Positions 5,742-14,483 are shown, numbered from the stretch's first letter. The stretch is DNA of 43,883 nt from Candidatus Moraniibacteriota bacterium (GCA_018062205.1 JAGOSP010000008.1:1-43883); one strand, 5' to 3'. Notes: generated from the letters alone by a model not told the origin. Numbers and translations: made by a program.

Positions 5742-7388
5742 CTATCCTTGTTCAGGAACGATTTTTCCACCGAGCATTTCGAGTGCCTGAGAAACGAGCG
5801 AGGCGTCTTTCTCTGGAGTATCTGATTTGGCTGCGGGTGCCTTCTCGAGCACAATTTGGAACTTCGGTTCGAACGAAAGAATCTTAGCAAAGGCTTGCCC
5901 GAGCGTCAATTTACTCTCAGGATTATCAAGGCGTTCTTTGTGAAAATTGTGCTTGGTTTGGAGGATAAGTGTTTGATTGCGAACCTCTACCGGGCTAGAT
6001 TGCATGAGAGCAAGAGCGAGCGAGGCGTTCAATATCTTGGCTTGTTCGAGAATGCTTTTCCAGGCGGCTTGGATTTCTTCGATGGAAAAGGCAGGCGGAA
6101 GAGCCGCATCGGGTTGTGAAGATAGCGAAATTTTTATTTCAGCAATTTTTTCTTCTTTCTTGGTGATGACAGGGATTTCTGCTGGAGTCGTTCTAGGTGT
6201 TTTCAATGGAGTGGCTGGAGAGAAAGAAGCTGATGGGGTTGGGCGGAGTGGTGGCAGAGGAGTAGGGAGTTTGGGTTGAGGGGAAGAGGAAGGTGCTTCA
6301 TCGGGGGACAGACTTTTGACGAGCGCGATTTCGAGTGGAAGTTCGGGAATGGTAGCATTTTTGGAGTCACGCTTGGCAGCTTGGAAGAATTCAAGCATAC
6401 GGACAATTTCTCGGGGTGTCAGGCGAGAACTGAGATCGGTAATGGCGATCCGAGATATCTCGGGAAGGTCTTCGAGAAAAGACGAAGATTCTTTGGGTGC
6501 AGCACTCGCTAAGAGGAGCTTGCGGAGAAAACTGAGGAATGATCCAGCAAAAACAGCCAAATCTTTGCCATCTTGAGAGAGTGTGTTGATGAGATGGAGT
6601 GCAGCGTGCAAATCTTTGTCGACAAGATGATTGGCGAGTTCGATGAGATTTTTCGCTTCGGAAGAACCAAACATAACCGAAACGGTTGTTTCATCGATAG
6701 CGCTATCGGTTAGACTTACTATTTGGGTTAGGAGGGATTCAGCGTCACGCATTCCGCCTTCAGCGATCTCAGCAATCATGTCGAGCGCCCCTGATGTGAT
6801 TTGTATTTTTTCTGCCTTCGCAATTTTGGCGAGTTTTTCAACGATTTTTTTGACAGGGAAGCGGGAAAGGTCGAATCGCTGGCAGCGAGAAAGAATGGTG
6901 GCGGGTATTTTGTGAATTTCAGTCGTAGCAAGAATGAAGATGACGTGAGATGGCGGCTCCTCGAGAGTTTTGAGAAGCGCATTGAAGGCGCCAGTTGAAA
7001 GCATATGCACCTCATCGATGATGTAGATTTTATGAGAGCCCGTGGTGGGGAGGAGCTTGACCGTGTCGCGGAGTTCGCGAATATTGTCGACACCAGTGTG
7101 CGAAGCAGCATCAATTTCGACGACATCGAGCGAACGACCCTCTGTGATTTGATGGCAATGTTCACAGGTATCGCAGGGCTCAGATCCTTTTCTGTGGCTA
7201 CAATTGACGGCCTTGGCGAAGAGGCGAGCGAGTGTTGTTTTGCCGGTGCCACGTGGACCAGTGAGGAGATAGGATTGGCCAACTCTACCAAGCTTGAGAG
7301 CATTTTCGAATGTACGAACCACTGATTCTTGTCCGATGACATCCGAAAAGTGCTGAGGTCGATATTTGCGGTAGAGGGTAATTGACAT
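5742..7388 (-). CDS. dnaX: DNA polymerase III subunit gamma/tau
   Basis: This is the clamp-loader ATPase that opens and places the sliding clamp. I chose the start at MSITLYRKYRPQHF, the conserved N-terminus, over a 12-codon upstream extension. Walker A is GPRGTGKTT at about residues 44-52. It is followed by a four-cysteine zinc module (NCSHRKGSEPCDTCEHC), the DEVH Walker B and the sensor-1 region ending SRCQRF. After the AAA+ and collar domains come a Pro/Ser/Thr-rich linker and a C-terminal domain (548 residues in all), so the product is tau-like. I see no obvious slippery A-run for making gamma. It lies convergent with the recombinase, separated by the tRNA. Confidence 0.95.
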   Translation of the reverse strand: MSITLYRKYRPQHFSDVIGQESVVRTFENALKLGRVGQSYLLTGPRGTGKTTLARLFAKAVNCSHRKGSEPCDTCEHCHQITEGRSLDVVEIDAASHTGVDNIRELRDTVKLLPTTGSHKIYIIDEVHMLSTGAFNALLKTLEEPPSHVIFILATTEIHKIPATILSRCQRFDLSRFPVKKIVEKLAKIAKAEKIQITSGALDMIAEIAEGGMRDAESLLTQIVSLTDSAIDETTVSVMFGSSEAKNLIELANHLVDKDLHAALHLINTLSQDGKDLAVFAGSFLSFLRKLLLASAAPKESSSFLEDLPEISRIAITDLSSRLTPREIVRMLEFFQAAKRDSKNATIPELPLEIALVKSLSPDEAPSSSPQPKLPTPLPPLRPTPSASFSPATPLKTPRTTPAEIPVITKKEEKIAEIKISLSSQPDAALPPAFSIEEIQAAWKSILEQAKILNASLALALMQSSPVEVRNQTLILQTKHNFHKERLDNPESKLTLGQAFAKILSFEPKFQIVLEKAPAAKSDTPEKDASLVSQALEMLGGKIVPEQG

Positions 7389-7478
7389 ACAAGAAAATTC
7401 ACGGATAGTTGAAACCAAAAGCAAGACATCTGAAAATACGGCGTCTCTCTTATTGTACCCTCTTTTGATGAAGAAAAA

Positions 7479-7496
7479 AAGCTCCTCGGGGAGCTT
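7479..7496 (-). terminator. Intrinsic terminator after GtrA-like gene
   Basis: A 7-bp stem (7479-7485 with 7490-7496) with loop TCGG is followed on the minus strand by a run of T (seven A at 7474-7480 on the plus strand). It lies 37 bases beyond the stop of the 7533-8210 gene and separates it from dnaX. Confidence 0.8.
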
Positions 7497-7532
7497 GGTA
7501 GGTCTGCGGAAATGAGTGGGGAAGAAGGTTTC

Positions 7533-8210
7533 CTAGAAATTTTCTTCGGATTTTTTGAAAACAATGAATTTGTAGCCGATGAAATTCCAGACTAGTCCGG
7601 AAATACTCCCAACGGCAGCACCAGCAAGCCCCCATTGGTCCGCAGTGAAGCCGCCGATTTTGTGGAAGAAAGAAAACACCAGAGACGAAGCAGTAACATT
7701 GATAATAAAACCAATAAGACTGACAAGAAAAAATTGGGTAAATTCGGCTGAGGTTTTTTTACGACTCTTGTCTTCGAAGGTCCAATACTTGTTCCAAAAA
7801 TAGCTGTTTACATTTGCGATGATGAAAGAGATGCTTTTGTAAAGGATAAAAAAGGTGATTGGTATAAAAAGCGTGAAAAATATATCGCTAGATGCAATAG
7901 CGGCACCAGTGAGAGAGGCGAGAGAGAATAAAAAGGCAAGTATTCCTAGGTCAACCAGTGTGTTCAGCACGCCAATGACAATGAATTTTGCGATTTGCCA
8001 GATAAGAGAGAAACGATGACTTATCCAGGAGGCGACCACAAGACCAAGCGGAACCAGAATAGCGAAGACGGGGACGATAATAAATCTCATGGATTCAAAT
8101 AAATCCAGCTCGGTTGCTTTGAGAATTGGTATCAGCAGGAGTCCAATAAGAAACCCCGCGGCTGCCCCAAAAGAGTAATCTTTCTTCGTGCCGATGTGCT
8201 CTATATTCAT
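7533..8210 (-). CDS. GtrA-like polytopic membrane protein
   Basis: The 225-residue protein has about six hydrophobic segments. The C-terminal 140 residues carry the GtrA pattern: VIGVLNTLVDLGI, then NSYFWNKYWTF, then a final pair of helices ending WNFIGYKFIVF. GtrA-family proteins are linked to flipping of undecaprenyl-phosphate-linked sugars for glycan decoration. Two additional N-terminal helices (residues 14-60) precede the GtrA part. It is transcribed toward dnaX but isolated from it by a terminator. A link to the surface-glycan genes at 29.8-35.8 kb is plausible but unproven. Confidence 0.82.
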   Translation of the reverse strand: MNIEHIGTKKDYSFGAAAGFLIGLLLIPILKATELDLFESMRFIIVPVFAILVPLGLVVASWISHRFSLIWQIAKFIVIGVLNTLVDLGILAFLFSLASLTGAAIASSDIFFTLFIPITFFILYKSISFIIANVNSYFWNKYWTFEDKSRKKTSAEFTQFFLVSLIGFIINVTASSLVFSFFHKIGGFTADQWGLAGAAVGSISGLVWNFIGYKFIVFKKSEENF

Positions 8211-8249
8211 GAGAAATATAAGGAAAGAATTAAGAGACAGGGGAAGGAT

Positions 8250-9056
8250 CTATTCTTTGTTTGATGAAGCCGAAACCCCTGCTTCTGCAGCACGGATTTC
8301 TTTTTCAATTTCTTCCATGTCGCGGACCCAGTCATCAAGAGCAGACGGATCAATAGATTTGACAGTTGCCTGTATGGAAGGAGGGGTGATTTCTGTGGGG
8401 GATTCTTTGAGATCTGCTTTCCAGGAATTCATGGCTTCATTAGCCTCGGTTGCTTTTCGGAGATCGGATTGCCAGTCTTTGTGAGCACCGCGCTGGATGA
8501 CGTTCTCTATAGCTGCCCAATTGCTCTCGATATCTCGCGGGAGAACTATGGCGACCTCATCACCTGGGAGTGCTTTGAAATAGGTGACAGAAGCGAGGAG
8601 TACGCGATAAGGCTTTCCGTTGGTAAGAACATAGTAGTTTCCATTTTCGTCTTGCGTCATGATGCCAAGCGCGTTTCGGCGTTCAACTGGACCAATCTGC
8701 TTGTACAAAAACATACCGTCGTTTGTGATTGTGAGCTTGAGCATATCACCCTCAACCAGTTTGGATTTCGATGCGTAATTGGCTGGAACAGGGTATTGTT
8801 TCCCGTCGGTACCAACCATAACCTGACCGTCAAAAGGACCTTCGATAACAGTTCCTTCATTGTCTGAGTCGCTTTTTCGTGGTCGACCTGCCTTTTTCTT
8901 TCCTTCAAGCTGAAGGAGCATAGCCTTGGCACTCTGGATAGTCTTTTCTGCGCTTTGGACCATTTCACGAAGGGACTGAATTTTCTGTCCACGTTCAATC
9001 TCGGGGAGGCCATCGAACGGAGTATTGTTGTCTGATTGGTTTTGATTCATACTCAT
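8250..9056 (-). CDS. CPR-conserved protein with AT-hook-like motif
   Basis: The 268-residue soluble protein starts with a Gln/Asn-rich stretch and a helical segment (residues 25-52). An AT-hook-like KKAGRPRK follows, then a compact beta-rich domain with FDGQVMVGTDGKQYPVPAN, KLVEGDMLKLTI and GPVERR. The rest is charged helices. Homologues in CPR genomes are often labelled 50S ribosomal protein L7/L12, which I consider misleading because nothing here resembles the L7/L12 C-terminal domain. The AT-hook and a small barrel-like domain suggest nucleic-acid binding, possibly nucleoid- or transcription-related. It is a single gene with its own promoter region, 39 bases upstream of the GtrA-like gene on the same strand. 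Confidence 0.65.
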   Translation of the reverse strand: MSMNQNQSDNNTPFDGLPEIERGQKIQSLREMVQSAEKTIQSAKAMLLQLEGKKKAGRPRKSDSDNEGTVIEGPFDGQVMVGTDGKQYPVPANYASKSKLVEGDMLKLTITNDGMFLYKQIGPVERRNALGIMTQDENGNYYVLTNGKPYRVLLASVTYFKALPGDEVAIVLPRDIESNWAAIENVIQRGAHKDWQSDLRKATEANEAMNSWKADLKESPTEITPPSIQATVKSIDPSALDDWVRDMEEIEKEIRAAEAGVSASSNKE

Positions 9057-9164
9057 TTTTTATTTTTCGTCTGCATCTCGCACATTGCGAAAAACAAAAC
9101 GTCTTTTTTTGTTTTTATTCTCTTTTATGTAAGTATAATAATTTTTCAGAAAGCATGCAAATTG

Positions 9165-9302
9165 ATGTATGCGTCCCTAGAGATAATGTCCCTACCTTCA
9201 ATGAAAAACTCATCGATTGTCCTCTCTAGCACAATGAAGAGAGATCCTATTTTCCCCTGGGTCAGAGAAATCACCGCTTCAGGCGATGATGGAGAGAATT
9301 AA
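9165..9302 (+). CDS. Possible small protein, 45 aa
   Basis: An ATG at 9165 opens 45 codons ending GDDGEN, with a protein-like central phrase MKRDPIFPWVREI. A TATAAT box lies 26 bases upstream (9134-9139), but there is no good Shine-Dalgarno and no recognisable family. It may be non-coding. I list it only because it occupies an otherwise long gap. Confidence 0.2.
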   Translation: MYASLEIMSLPSMKNSSIVLSSTMKRDPIFPWVREITASGDDGEN

Positions 9303-9468
9303 CCCAAAAGAGTGTCATGTGTATCTGAACTTATGCAGTTGAGTAGGCTTCTTTTTGTTATCTGGAGAAGATTTTCGAATAACCCTGGAAGAGTTCTGAA
9401 GTAACAAGAAATATAGAGCAAGAACATTTTCCAAATAAGTATTGTGTTGTAATATTTCCTTGGTATTC

Positions 9469-9497
9469 TTGACATTCTTTCCGAATATGTGTTAATC
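9469..9497 (+). promoter_or_regulatory. Sigma-70-type promoter for 9604 gene
   Basis: A perfect TTGACA at 9469-9474, a 17-base spacer and TTAATC at 9492-9497 form the promoter. The predicted leader is about 100 bases long and contains the mini-ORF at 9573. Confidence 0.65.
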
Positions 9498-9572
9498 TTT
9501 TAAGTGTAGATTTTGGTGATTCTCACAGAAAACTCTTCCTGAAGGGAAATGCTCGGGTCAGGAGGGGTTTTG

Positions 9573-9593
9573 ATGATATATTCGTATTTATAA
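9573..9593 (+). CDS. Six-codon leader mini-ORF (MIYSYL)
   Basis: A strong AGGAGGGG (9560-9567) is correctly spaced before an ATG that reads M-I-Y-S-Y-L-stop. Its TAA overlaps the AAGGGA ribosome site of the main gene, which starts ten bases later. This geometry fits translational coupling or a regulatory leader peptide. Two of the six codons are Tyr (TAT). It could also be chance, but the best Shine-Dalgarno in the area serves it rather than the main gene. Confidence 0.4.
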   Translation: MIYSYL

Positions 9594-9603
9594 GGGATTT
9601 TTT

Positions 9604-10665
9604 ATGGCAATGCATACCACTGGAACTGAAAAGACACGATTTTCTTATGTAGCGACGCTCGAACGTCTGCTCGAGCGTTTACCGGTCCGTTCACGTGAAA
9701 TTGTAAAATTTCGCTTTGGAGTGCTTGATGGGAGAGTCCGTACCCTTGAGGAAATCGGTAAACAGCATGGTATTACTCGCGAGCGGGTACGGCAGGTTGT
9801 CGGGAGTGCTCTCACCATGATTTCTTCACACAGGGAATATCCAGAAGTAGTGGAAATTATGAAGCATATTGAACAAGCGTTGGGGTCTAAGAGCGGTGTG
9901 ATGAAGGTAGACCATCTTATTGAAAAATTAGCAGGAAAAGATAAGCCAGAACAAGGCGCCCTCTCCGTTTTTCTTGAGAGCCTGCCAGTTTGTGGAACCG
10001 AAAAGGAAAATGATGATCGTGAAAAAGTGTGTTTTTTGAACGGATTTTTGTTTTCTGAATGGAAAGAGATTCACGATATTGTTATTGATGTGCTCAAAGA
10101 ATCTAAAGTAGCACTTCCTCTTGAGGAGTTATATGCTTTGTTTGCAAAACGAGTAGATGGATTTTCGCAGGATCGATTACTCCACTTTTTGTTGGTTTCA
10201 AAAAGTGTGCGGCAGAATGTTTTTGGTAAGTGGGGATTGGCAGAGTGGAGTGAGATCAAACCACGTGGTATGCGTGAGAAGGCTCATCTCGTCCTCAAGA
10301 CCTCTGCTCAGCCATTGCATTTTCGTGATATTGCCAAAATGATTGATGAATATGGTTTGCATGGAACAAAGAAAAAGAAGAGTCATCCTCAGACCGTGCA
10401 CAATGAATTGATTAAAGATCAGCGTTTTGTCTTGGTTGGACGCGGTATTTACGCTCTTTCTGATTGGGGCTACAAAAAAGGAACAGTCAAAGATGTTATC
10501 ACGGAGATTCTTCGAGAAGCCAAGGAGCCTCTTTCCCGAGAAGATATTATTGAACGCGTTTTCAAGATTCGTCAGGTGAAAAAGTCTACGGTGGTTATCA
10601 ATTTGAATACCTATTTCGCTCGAGTGGGGAAAAATGTGTATACTTTAGGAAAGGACACTAAATAG
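9604..10665 (+). CDS. Sigma-70 region 4 / HARE-HTH transcription regulator
   Basis: The 353-residue protein opens with a sigma-70 region 4 helix-turn-helix (SREIVKFRFG, then RTLEEIGKQHGITRERVRQV, about residues 29-65). It lacks regions 2 and 3, so it cannot be a complete sigma factor. The middle and C-terminal parts contain winged-helix repeats of the HARE-HTH/RNA polymerase delta type (FRDIAKMIDEYG...YALSDWGYKKG, and EPLSREDIIERV...NTYFARVGKNVYTLG). This architecture is common in CPR genomes. It probably binds DNA or RNA polymerase to modulate transcription. Expression is likely controlled by its promoter at 9469 and a leader mini-ORF. Confidence 0.82.
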   Translation: MAMHTTGTEKTRFSYVATLERLLERLPVRSREIVKFRFGVLDGRVRTLEEIGKQHGITRERVRQVVGSALTMISSHREYPEVVEIMKHIEQALGSKSGVMKVDHLIEKLAGKDKPEQGALSVFLESLPVCGTEKENDDREKVCFLNGFLFSEWKEIHDIVIDVLKESKVALPLEELYALFAKRVDGFSQDRLLHFLLVSKSVRQNVFGKWGLAEWSEIKPRGMREKAHLVLKTSAQPLHFRDIAKMIDEYGLHGTKKKKSHPQTVHNELIKDQRFVLVGRGIYALSDWGYKKGTVKDVITEILREAKEPLSREDIIERVFKIRQVKKSTVVINLNTYFARVGKNVYTLGKDTK

Positions 10666-10815
10666 TATTCGAAAGGGAGTATACGTATTTTGTTTTTTGG
10701 CTGGAGAAGTAAGTAGAGACCGTCTTAGGTACAAAAAAGATTTTGTTCTTATTGGAAAGACTGCAGGAATCTCAGACTAAAATTTTTTAGAGAGACTTTA
10801 GAAAAAACTAATATC

Positions 10816-12114
10816 ATGGATCTTCTTGCTACCAGCTTGCTCAACGCAGTAAGCGGCATGAATCAAGGCCTCGCTGTTTTTTTTGATGTGTGGTATTTTG
10901 TTTTGCCCCCACTTCTGTATGGGCTTTTTTTATTGCTGTGGATGCAACATGTCTGGGGAAAATGGGCGTCCAAGATTAACTGGGTGCTTTTGGAAATTAT
11001 TCCTTCTCGTGATATCGAAAAGAGTCCGCAGCCAATGGAATCATTTTTTTCGGGTTTAGCAGGAGCGATGACGACGCCAACATCAACCGAGGAATATATC
11101 CTTGGTTTTATTCCGGTTTCATTTAGTCTTGAATTGGTGAGTACAGACGGAACGGTACATTTTTATATTCGGACCCAAGCACAATTTCGAAGTCTCGTAG
11201 AATCACATTTTTACGCTCAATATCCCGATATAGAAATTATCGAGGTTCCGGATTATGTCCACAATGTTCCTCGCACAATTCCGAATAAGGACTGGGATCT
11301 CTGGGGGGCTGATTTTGAACTAACCAAGGATGATTTATATCCGATTAAAACATACAAATATTTTGAAGAATCGGTTACAGGGAAAATGATAGATCCACTT
11401 TCGGGGCTGATTGAAACCATGGGTAGGCTTGGGCCCGGACAGCATCTTTGGTTGCAATTTATCACCACCCCAATCGGTGAAAAAGCAACACATGAATCGC
11501 TATCAAAAACTGTTGATAAGTTTTTGGGACGAGAAAAACCCGAAGAAATAGGTATTATCAGAATGTTTTTTATGGATATCTGGGATGTTGTTCGGAATCT
11601 TCCGCGTAGCTTGACTGCGACCGAGCCGGAATTCTATTCATACGCAACAGTGGAAAAAGATGAACAACCACTTGAATTTCGTTTGAGTCCGGGCGAGAAA
11701 GATGTGTTGAAAGCTCTTCAATCAAACCTAGGTAAGCAAATGTTTAAGGTCCGTATGCGGATGATTTATCTTGGGAGACGGGAAAACTTTTCTAAGGCCA
11801 TAGGAGTCTCCCCAATTATGGGAGCTATCAAACAATTTTCTGATCAAAATATGAATGGTTTTAAGCCGAATGATTCATCGAAAACATATGCGGAATTTGT
11901 GATGACACACGATCGACTTCGATATCGACAACGACGAATATTTCGCCGGTATATCACACGAGATGGTGATCCGGGAGATACAAAATTCATTTTGAGTGCC
12001 GAAGAAATGGCAACAGTCTTTCATTTGCCAGATATGAGCGTCGTTGCTCCGACACTAGCCCGAGTATCAGCAAAACGTGGTAACGCACCAACTAATCTTC
12101 CTGTTCAAGAATAA
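10816..12114 (+). CDS. DUF8128-like membrane protein upstream of VirD4-like ATPase
   Basis: The 432-residue protein has one membrane helix near residues 26-46 (WYFVLPPLLYGLFLLLWM). A large cytoplasmic part follows, containing WVLLEI, FIRTQ-type strands, a VPDYV segment and a C-terminal basic helix region (RLRYRQRRIFRRY). The pattern fits the CPR-typical DUF8128 family, nearly always next to a VirD4/TraD-like ATPase, as here (six-base gap). It probably anchors or regulates that ATPase at the membrane. There is no enzymatic motif. No clear ribosome binding site precedes the ATG. Confidence 0.72.
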   Translation: MDLLATSLLNAVSGMNQGLAVFFDVWYFVLPPLLYGLFLLLWMQHVWGKWASKINWVLLEIIPSRDIEKSPQPMESFFSGLAGAMTTPTSTEEYILGFIPVSFSLELVSTDGTVHFYIRTQAQFRSLVESHFYAQYPDIEIIEVPDYVHNVPRTIPNKDWDLWGADFELTKDDLYPIKTYKYFEESVTGKMIDPLSGLIETMGRLGPGQHLWLQFITTPIGEKATHESLSKTVDKFLGREKPEEIGIIRMFFMDIWDVVRNLPRSLTATEPEFYSYATVEKDEQPLEFRLSPGEKDVLKALQSNLGKQMFKVRMRMIYLGRRENFSKAIGVSPIMGAIKQFSDQNMNGFKPNDSSKTYAEFVMTHDRLRYRQRRIFRRYITRDGDPGDTKFILSAEEMATVFHLPDMSVVAPTLARVSAKRGNAPTNLPVQE

Positions 12115-12120
12115 ACACCT

Positions 12121-14262
12121 ATGCAAGAGGACATCGCATTTTTTGCCAAGACGAATTTTCGCAATCAAGAACGGGTGTTTGGTATTAAAACAGATGACCG
12201 GCGCCGACACATGTATGTGATCGGAAAGACCGGTATGGGGAAGACGAACCTTTTAGAAAACTTGGTGATTCAGGATATTCAAAAGGGTCATGGCGTCGCT
12301 TTTATCGATCCTCATGGTGATACGGCGGAAAAATTGATTAAAGCAATCCCCGCAAATCGTATTAATGATGTTATTTACTTTAATCCATCAGATCAAGATT
12401 TTCCGATCGCTTTCAATGTGATGGAAAAAGTTGGTCCAGAATATCGTCACTTGGTAGCTTCTGGCCTGGTGGGTGTGTTTAAGAAAATCTGGGCTGATTC
12501 TTGGGGTCCTCGTTTGGAATATATTTTGCGTAATGCCATTATGGCGCTTCTGGAATATCCTGGTTCGACATTGTTGGGTGTTACCCGTATTTTGGTGGAC
12601 AAATCATATCGTGAAAAAGTTGTTGAAAAAGTGACTGACCCAGTTGTAAAAAGTTTTTGGGTGGATGAATTTTCGAAATGGAATGATCGTGTTTTGCAGG
12701 AAGTTATTTCTCCAATCCAAAATAAAGTCGGACAATTTCTTTCAAGTGCTTTGATTCGAAATATCGTTGGCCAAACTGTCTCGTCATTTGATGTACGCGA
12801 AGCAATGGATAGTCGAAAGATTCTGATTATGAACCTTTCGAAGGGTCGTATTGGTGAAGATAATAGCGCATTGCTCGGAGCCATGATGATTACGAAAATT
12901 CAGTTGGCTGCTATGGGTCGGGTTGATATGCCCGAAGAAGAACGATCGGATTTCTATTTGTATGTTGATGAGTTTCAAAACTTTGCTACGGAATCGTTTG
13001 CGAATATTCTTTCTGAAGCGCGAAAATATCATCTCAATTTGGTCTTGGCAAATCAATATGTAACGCAGATTGATGAGAAAGTCCGAGATGCAATTTTTGG
13101 GAATGCAGGAACGCTTATTTCTTTCCGTGTTGGAGCAACCGATGCCGAATTTCTTGAAAAGGAATTTGATCCGGTGTTTTTGATGAATGATATTGTGAAT
13201 CTTCCGAAGTATCATATCTATCTCAAACTCATGATTGATGGTATCGCGGGGGATGCCTTCAGCGCTGTTTCGCTCGCTCCGATTCAGATTGATCATACGA
13301 GGGAGAATGAAGAAAAGGTTATTCGTATCTCACGTGAGCGGTATGCCTCGGATAAAACAGAAGTAGAAGATAAAATTCGACGCTGGAGCGGCATGCTGAC
13401 AGAAGAAGAAAAAATGGCTCTCTACCAGCGTCCAGGCGTTGCTCCACAAGGGAATACTCGTGCGTATGCGTCGCGCCCAACCCAAAATCAGGTTTCGGAT
13501 TCAAGAAGAGACGCAAATCATTCAGCTTCATCTATTCCGCGTCAATCGCCAGGAGTCTCGAGACCTTTTTCTGGGACACCTTCTGCTGAAAAACCAAGAA
13601 TAATTGTGCAGTCAGAGGGTGTTTCAAAGCCTTTTTCTGGGACACTTCCTATTGAAAAGGTAGAAACAAAAGTGAGCTCGATTCCCGTGCCAAATGATGC
13701 TGCGATTATTTCGAGAGAGCCATCTTCAGAAATAACCGTCGTTGGGAACGAAGGAATACGTAAAAAAATATCTTCTGAAAAAGAATCAACTGTTTCTCAG
13801 CCAGTAGCGAATAAACGGGCGGAGATATTTGCCGTGCCACAAAATGAAGTTCCTGAGGGAACTGAGCGAGAAATGTTTTCAGCTACTTGTGCTACCTGTG
13901 ATATTGCTATTTCTGTTCCATTCAAGCCAGTAGCAACCAGGCCGACTTTCTGCAAAGATTGTTTGCGAGACTATCAGCGGGCGGCAGCAAAAGTACGAAG
14001 GAGCATTGAAGGAGTGCCTTCAAGCGAACATGGGAATGCGTCGTCGAATCATCATTCTGTTGCTGCGCCAAAAATTCAGGCACCAGAAAAACGGGACATG
14101 CAATCAAAGAGATATTTGCCAAGTGAGGCACCGATGTCGCTTTCTCAGGTGCAGCATATTCAACCAAAAACATTCAAGTCATTGCATAAAAAATCGGATG
14201 TCAACCTCGATGATATTCGTGCCACAATTCATACCATCAGGAAACAAACACCGAAAGAATAG
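12121..14262 (+). CDS. VirD4/TraD-like DNA-translocating ATPase
   Basis: The 713-residue P-loop ATPase belongs to the type IV coupling protein/DUF87 group. Walker A is GKTGMGKT (residues 35-42), Walker B is LYVDEFQNF (about 279-287), and the sensor-like segment LVLANQYVTQI follows. There are no N-terminal transmembrane helices; the neighbouring DUF8128-like protein may supply the membrane anchor. After about residue 440 a Ser/Pro/Glu-rich linker leads to a zinc ribbon (CATCD and CKDC, about residues 583-615) and a basic tail. Two imperfect repeats of a phrase around RPFSGT and KPFSGT lie in the linker. No relaxase or VirB genes are nearby, so the transported substrate is unknown. DNA uptake or export across the envelope is the usual suggestion. 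Confidence 0.85.
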   Translation: MQEDIAFFAKTNFRNQERVFGIKTDDRRRHMYVIGKTGMGKTNLLENLVIQDIQKGHGVAFIDPHGDTAEKLIKAIPANRINDVIYFNPSDQDFPIAFNVMEKVGPEYRHLVASGLVGVFKKIWADSWGPRLEYILRNAIMALLEYPGSTLLGVTRILVDKSYREKVVEKVTDPVVKSFWVDEFSKWNDRVLQEVISPIQNKVGQFLSSALIRNIVGQTVSSFDVREAMDSRKILIMNLSKGRIGEDNSALLGAMMITKIQLAAMGRVDMPEEERSDFYLYVDEFQNFATESFANILSEARKYHLNLVLANQYVTQIDEKVRDAIFGNAGTLISFRVGATDAEFLEKEFDPVFLMNDIVNLPKYHIYLKLMIDGIAGDAFSAVSLAPIQIDHTRENEEKVIRISRERYASDKTEVEDKIRRWSGMLTEEEKMALYQRPGVAPQGNTRAYASRPTQNQVSDSRRDANHSASSIPRQSPGVSRPFSGTPSAEKPRIIVQSEGVSKPFSGTLPIEKVETKVSSIPVPNDAAIISREPSSEITVVGNEGIRKKISSEKESTVSQPVANKRAEIFAVPQNEVPEGTEREMFSATCATCDIAISVPFKPVATRPTFCKDCLRDYQRAAAKVRRSIEGVPSSEHGNASSNHHSVAAPKIQAPEKRDMQSKRYLPSEAPMSLSQVQHIQPKTFKSLHKKSDVNLDDIRATIHTIRKQTPKE

Positions 14263-14300
14263 TTTCTGAGGAAATATTTTCTCTTTTCCTAGGGTTTTCT

Positions 14301-14329
14301 TTGCTTGAAATGGTATTTTTTGGTATTCT
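14301..14329 (+). promoter_or_regulatory. Sigma-70-like promoter
   Basis: TTGCTT (14301-14306), a 17-base spacer and TATTCT (14324-14329) lie about 30 bases upstream of the small membrane protein. It would drive the 14359-17632 envelope gene group. Confidence 0.45.
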
Positions 14330-14358
14330 AAAGGGTGTAAATTATTTATAATTTTGAT

Positions 14359-14469
14359 ATGAGTTTTCGTAAATGGCACCGTCGAGCTTATATCTTTTGG
14401 GTGATTCTTTCTGTTTTGGTTGCGTTTTCTATGGTGGCCTTCCTTTTTGCACCACTAGCCTATTATTAG
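14359..14469 (+). CDS. 36-residue single-helix membrane protein
   Basis: The ATG at 14359 opens a 36-codon frame: a basic N-terminus (MSFRKWHRRAYIFW), one strongly hydrophobic helix (VILSVLVAFSMVAFLFAPL) and a short AYY tail. The positive-inside charge predicts a cytoplasmic N-terminus. It begins 30 bases after a promoter and ends 14 bases before the FtsB-like gene, so it is the first gene of that unit. The function is unknown; its size and position suggest a cell-envelope or division accessory peptide. Confidence 0.55.
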   Translation: MSFRKWHRRAYIFWVILSVLVAFSMVAFLFAPLAYY

Positions 14470-14483
14470 AATTTTTTTCGGTT

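Larger units (their letters stand above)
9057..9603. other. Divergent intergenic region
   Basis: This 547-base stretch separates two divergent genes. It holds a plus-strand sigma-70-type promoter (9469-9497) and a mini-ORF leader (9573-9593). Near 9134 it holds a TATAAT box whose minus strand also gives a TATACT-like box for the 9056 gene. A 45-codon open frame (9165-9302) has no convincing ribosome binding site. I see no stable RNA fold across the whole region. Confidence 0.5.

Noticed and set aside
6776-7564. Long minus-strand frame overlapping dnaX
   Set aside because: Shadow frame of dnaX with Ser/Arg-rich composition and no recognisable domain.
8250-9056. Ribosomal protein L7/L12 label for the AT-hook protein
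   Set aside because: The sequence has no L7/L12 C-terminal domain and is more than twice the normal length.
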